Assembly (NCBI GenBank): GCA_024639025.1
Contig: JAHEJF010000054.1
Location: forward strand, 1-8,556
Length of the DNA: 8,556 nucleotides
Direction: 5' to 3'
Source of the DNA: Ahrensia sp.
GTDB taxonomy: Bacteria; Pseudomonadota; Alphaproteobacteria; Rhizobiales; Rhizobiaceae
Under the pieces are notes generated by a model. The model had not been told where the DNA came from, did no database searches, and worked only from the letters and a program-made list of their open reading frames with translations. Numbering within the stretch: the stretch's first letter is position 1; each line of letters starts with the position of its first letter. A program made the position numbers and the translations under genes. Positions 7,010 through 8,556 of this stretch are shown here, one piece after another.

Positions 7010-7175
7010 CTTTTCCTGTCATTCTTTATGGCCACTCGTTTCTGGTCAATTCGAGGAAGCGTTTAATTTGGGATATCAAAGTATCAAAACAACATTTTAA
7101 AGACTGAATTATCGCTATCCACGCAAAATCCGCTCTATTTTCATCGTATTTGGAACATTGAACGATGAATTGGCT

Positions 7176-7212
7176 AAAAGCAACAAAATAAAAGTGTTGT
7201 TTTGTTGCTTTT
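7176..7212. promoter_or_regulatory. Perfect 13-bp inverted repeat, candidate DeoR-family operator
   Basis: AAAAGCAACAAAA (7176-7188) is the exact reverse complement of TTTTGTTGCTTTT (7200-7212), with an 11-base spacer. The right arm covers the proposed -35 and part of the spacer of the promoter for the downstream DeoR-type gene, the position expected for an autorepressor site. It could also be a stem in RNA, but no transcript is expected to enter it from the left on the + strand. That the DeoR protein binds here is inference. Confidence 0.6.
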
Positions 7213-7225
7213 TTGGCCTTACAAT
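7197..7225 (+). promoter_or_regulatory. Candidate sigma-70 promoter of the DeoR-type gene
   Basis: TTGTTT (7197-7202) as -35, a 17-base spacer, and TACAAT (7220-7225) as -10, one base off TATAAT. Transcription would start near 7232, some 13 bases before the ribosome site. The -35 is weak (3 of 6). Confidence 0.5.
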
Positions 7226-7244
7226 GAATTGGGAGTCATTTTGT

Positions 7245-7249
7245 GGAGG
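7245..7249 (+). promoter_or_regulatory. Ribosome binding site that decides the DeoR start
   Basis: GGAGG lies four bases before ATG 7254. It favours this start over the in-frame TTG 7158 and ATG 7224, which would lie upstream of or inside the promoter's -10 region. Confidence 0.75.
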
Positions 7250-7253
7250 CGAG

Positions 7254-8033
7254 ATGTCAGCAAAAAAGCGCAATCGAAGAGAGGCCATCAAAGCACTTGT
7301 TTTAGAACAGGGCGCAGTGACTGTTGGTTCGCTTGCAGAGCGCTTTGATGTCTCAATGCAGACCATTCGTCGCGATGTGGACACATTATGTGAAGGTGAC
7401 ATGCTCCATCGCGTTCATGGTCGTATTGAACTCAGTAATGAATTCTTGAACACCCCATTCGATCAGCGTGCAGGCACTAACCTAGTGGGCAAACGGGCAA
7501 TCGGCGAAGCCGCAGCAGAACTCATTCCCGACGGTTCTACGGTGTTTATTTCGATTGGATCGACTCCGCTCAGCGTGGCCCAGTCGCTTCGCCGCCGTAA
7601 AGGCTTGACGGTCATAACCAATAATCTAAGCGCCGCAATGGCATTAAGTGAAGAGGTCTCCAACCGTATCATTTTGCCAGGCGGTGAGGTTCGCCTGCCG
7701 GATCGTGACATTCTAGGGAACGAGGTTCTGAATTTCTTCGGACGCTTCAGGGCAGAATTTGCAGTGTTTGGCGTTGCAGGCATCGCTGATGATGGCGGGA
7801 TGCTGGAATTTCACACCACCGAGGTGAGTGTGAGGCAGAAAATATGTTCCCTAGCCAAAAAATCACTCTTGGTCGTCGACTGGTCAAAGTTCGGGCGCCA
7901 AGCGCCAGCTGTTGGTGACAACATCACAGATATCGATACCGTCATAATCGATCGACACCCAGGAGATGAATATGCGCCGCTGCTAACCAAGATCAAAGAC
8001 AGGCTGATTGTGGCCGAAGGAGAAGTGACGTGA
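7254..8033 (+). CDS. DeoR-family transcriptional regulator
   Basis: A 259-residue predicted repressor. The N-terminal winged helix-turn-helix shows the DeoR pattern: RREAIKALVLEQGAVTVGSL (8-27), then the recognition region ERFDVSMQTIRRDVDTL (29-45), ending in HRVHG (52-56). The C-terminal part is the sugar-phosphate-binding DeoR sensor domain, with FISIGSTP (98-105), VITNN (120-124), LPGGEVR (141-147), GVAGI (173-177) and VVDWSKFGR (207-215). The last of these differs slightly from the usual DHSKFGR: Trp210 replaces the His. Family members are normally released from DNA by a phosphorylated sugar or polyol. The gene is divergent from a phosphatase-like gene and coupled to a sugar-import ATPase, so it probably controls a carbohydrate uptake locus and, through the palindrome just upstream, itself (inference). 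The effector cannot be told from the sequence. Confidence 0.93.
   Translation: MSAKKRNRREAIKALVLEQGAVTVGSLAERFDVSMQTIRRDVDTLCEGDMLHRVHGRIELSNEFLNTPFDQRAGTNLVGKRAIGEAAAELIPDGSTVFISIGSTPLSVAQSLRRRKGLTVITNNLSAAMALSEEVSNRIILPGGEVRLPDRDILGNEVLNFFGRFRAEFAVFGVAGIADDGGMLEFHTTEVSVRQKICSLAKKSLLVVDWSKFGRQAPAVGDNITDIDTVIIDRHPGDEYAPLLTKIKDRLIVAEGEVT
8017..8022 (+). promoter_or_regulatory. Ribosome binding site of the sugar ABC ATPase
   Basis: AAGGAG lies 7 bases before GTG 8030 but 13 bases before ATG 8036. This supports GTG 8030 as the start, overlapping the DeoR stop as GTGA. Confidence 0.6.
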
Positions 8034-8556
8034 CAATGTCCCCATTTGTGAAGCTTGAAGATGTGGCAAAGCGCTGGAACGGTCAGCTTGGTGTTGAAGG
8101 GATTTCCTTGGACATACCGGAGGGTAGCTTTACCGCCTTACTCGGGCCATCGGGGTGCGGAAAGTCAACAACCTTGCGCCTCTTAGCGGGCTTGGAATTG
8201 CCTGACGAAGGGAAAATCTTGATTGACGGAAAAGATGTCACAACAAGTGCTGCCTCCGATCGGAATCTATCGATGGTATTTCAGTCATATGCGCTATTTC
8301 CACACCTTTCTGTTGCAGAAAACGTTGTTTTCGGCCTCAAAGTACGGCGGGTTCCAAAGCAGGAACGGCAAGAGAAACAACAACGCGCATTGGAAATAAC
8401 AGGACTGCTTGGTTACGAGGACCGTAAGCCTGGAGAATTGTCTGGCGGGCAGCGTCAGCGGGTTGCATTGGCGCGCGCGATTGTGGCCGGTCAGCGGCTA
8501 TGCTTGATGGATGAACCGCTATCAAACCTTGACGCAAAGCTGCGCAATTCCGTGCG
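8030..8556 (+). CDS. Carbohydrate ABC importer ATP-binding protein, MalK/UgpC type (3' truncated)
   Basis: The N-terminal 175 residues or so of a CUT1-type ABC ATPase; the window ends before the C-terminal regulatory domain. Counting from GTG 8030, motifs are Walker A GPSGCGKST (39-47), Q-loop Gln85 in MVFQSYALFPHLSV, signature LSGGQRQRVALARA (137-150), and Walker B LCLMDEPLSNLDAKLR (157-172), whose D-loop ending is characteristic of MalK/UgpC. Such proteins drive import of sugars, polyols or glycerol-3-phosphate by a binding protein and two permeases, presumably encoded beyond the window. GTG 8030 gives a 4-base GTGA overlap with the DeoR-type gene and an ideally spaced ribosome site. ATG 8036, two codons later, is the alternative. 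The coupling suggests that the regulator and transporter are made from one transcript. The gene name within the MalK/UgpC group cannot be fixed. Confidence 0.9.
   Translation, partial: MTMSPFVKLEDVAKRWNGQLGVEGISLDIPEGSFTALLGPSGCGKSTTLRLLAGLELPDEGKILIDGKDVTTSAASDRNLSMVFQSYALFPHLSVAENVVFGLKVRRVPKQERQEKQQRALEITGLLGYEDRKPGELSGGQRQRVALARAIVAGQRLCLMDEPLSNLDAKLRNSV

Larger units (their letters stand above)
7010..7253. other. Divergent intergenic control region
   Basis: This is 244 bases, distinctly AT-richer than the flanking genes, between the start of the HAD gene and the start of the DeoR-type gene. It contains the palindrome and promoter described separately. It also contains tandem TATCAAA copies (7074-7080, 7082-7088) and CAAAACAACA (7085-7094), the reverse complement of a decamer in the palindrome. 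Control of both genes from here is likely. Confidence 0.65.

Noticed and set aside
7021..7049. Minus-strand promoter for the HAD gene: TTGACC (7044-7049), 17-base spacer, AAGAAT (7021-7026)
   Set aside because: The boxes look fair, but transcription would start inside the ribosome site (about 7014), only some five bases before the ATG. The real promoter is probably further upstream.
7176..7212. The 13-bp palindrome as a Rho-independent terminator
   Set aside because: The stem is AT-rich, with only three G-C pairs. Its T-run is part of the stem, and no + strand gene lies upstream to be terminated.
7158..7253. Extended N-terminus of the DeoR-type protein from TTG 7158 or ATG 7224
   Set aside because: The extension would run through the palindrome and the -10 box and has no ribosome site. 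ATG 7254 has GGAGG and yields a standard DeoR N-terminus.

Overview
The window looks like chromosomal DNA of an alphaproteobacterium, probably a Rhodobacterales or Hyphomicrobiales type. This is inferred from the transporter-rich layout, GTG starts, tightly overlapping genes, moderate-to-high GC and the style of the proteins; no taxonomic marker gene is present. I see no RNA genes, insertion sequences, CRISPR arrays or attachment sites.

Left part (1-5966, + strand): one polycistronic unit. It enters with the 3' end of an unrecognised gene carrying a short Cys-X4-Cys motif. Next come an aldo/keto reductase and a complete branched-chain-amino-acid-type (HAAT/Liv) ABC importer in the order ATPase (LivG type), ATPase (LivF type), permease (LivH type), permease (LivM type), periplasmic binding protein. 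Every junction up to LivM overlaps by 4 to 14 bases, and the binding protein follows after a 25-base gap. The reductase is therefore probably made together with the importer and may act on what it imports. The substrate cannot be read from the sequence. The reductase lacks the usual catalytic histidine (Phe126 in its place), and the binding protein has a vicinal Cys-Cys pair near its presumed ligand cleft.

Middle (5967-7253): a perfect 8-bp stem at 5985-6009 separates the Liv operon from a convergent, minus-strand HAD class IIA phosphatase-like gene (6125-7009). It is U-rich on the minus-strand side and is probably a terminator for both. Upstream of the HAD gene is a 244-base divergent intergenic region. 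It holds a perfect 13-bp inverted repeat overlapping a plausible promoter for the next gene.

Right part (7254-8556, + strand): a DeoR-family repressor, coupled through a GTGA overlap to a MalK/UgpC-type sugar-import ATPase that is cut by the window edge. The phosphatase, DeoR regulator and CUT1-type ATPase suggest a locus for a sugar, polyol or their phosphates, with the DeoR protein probably binding the palindrome to control itself and perhaps the divergent phosphatase gene. I found no clearly new type of system. The strongest leads are the reductase without its histidine inside a Liv operon, and the operator candidates between the HAD and deoR genes.
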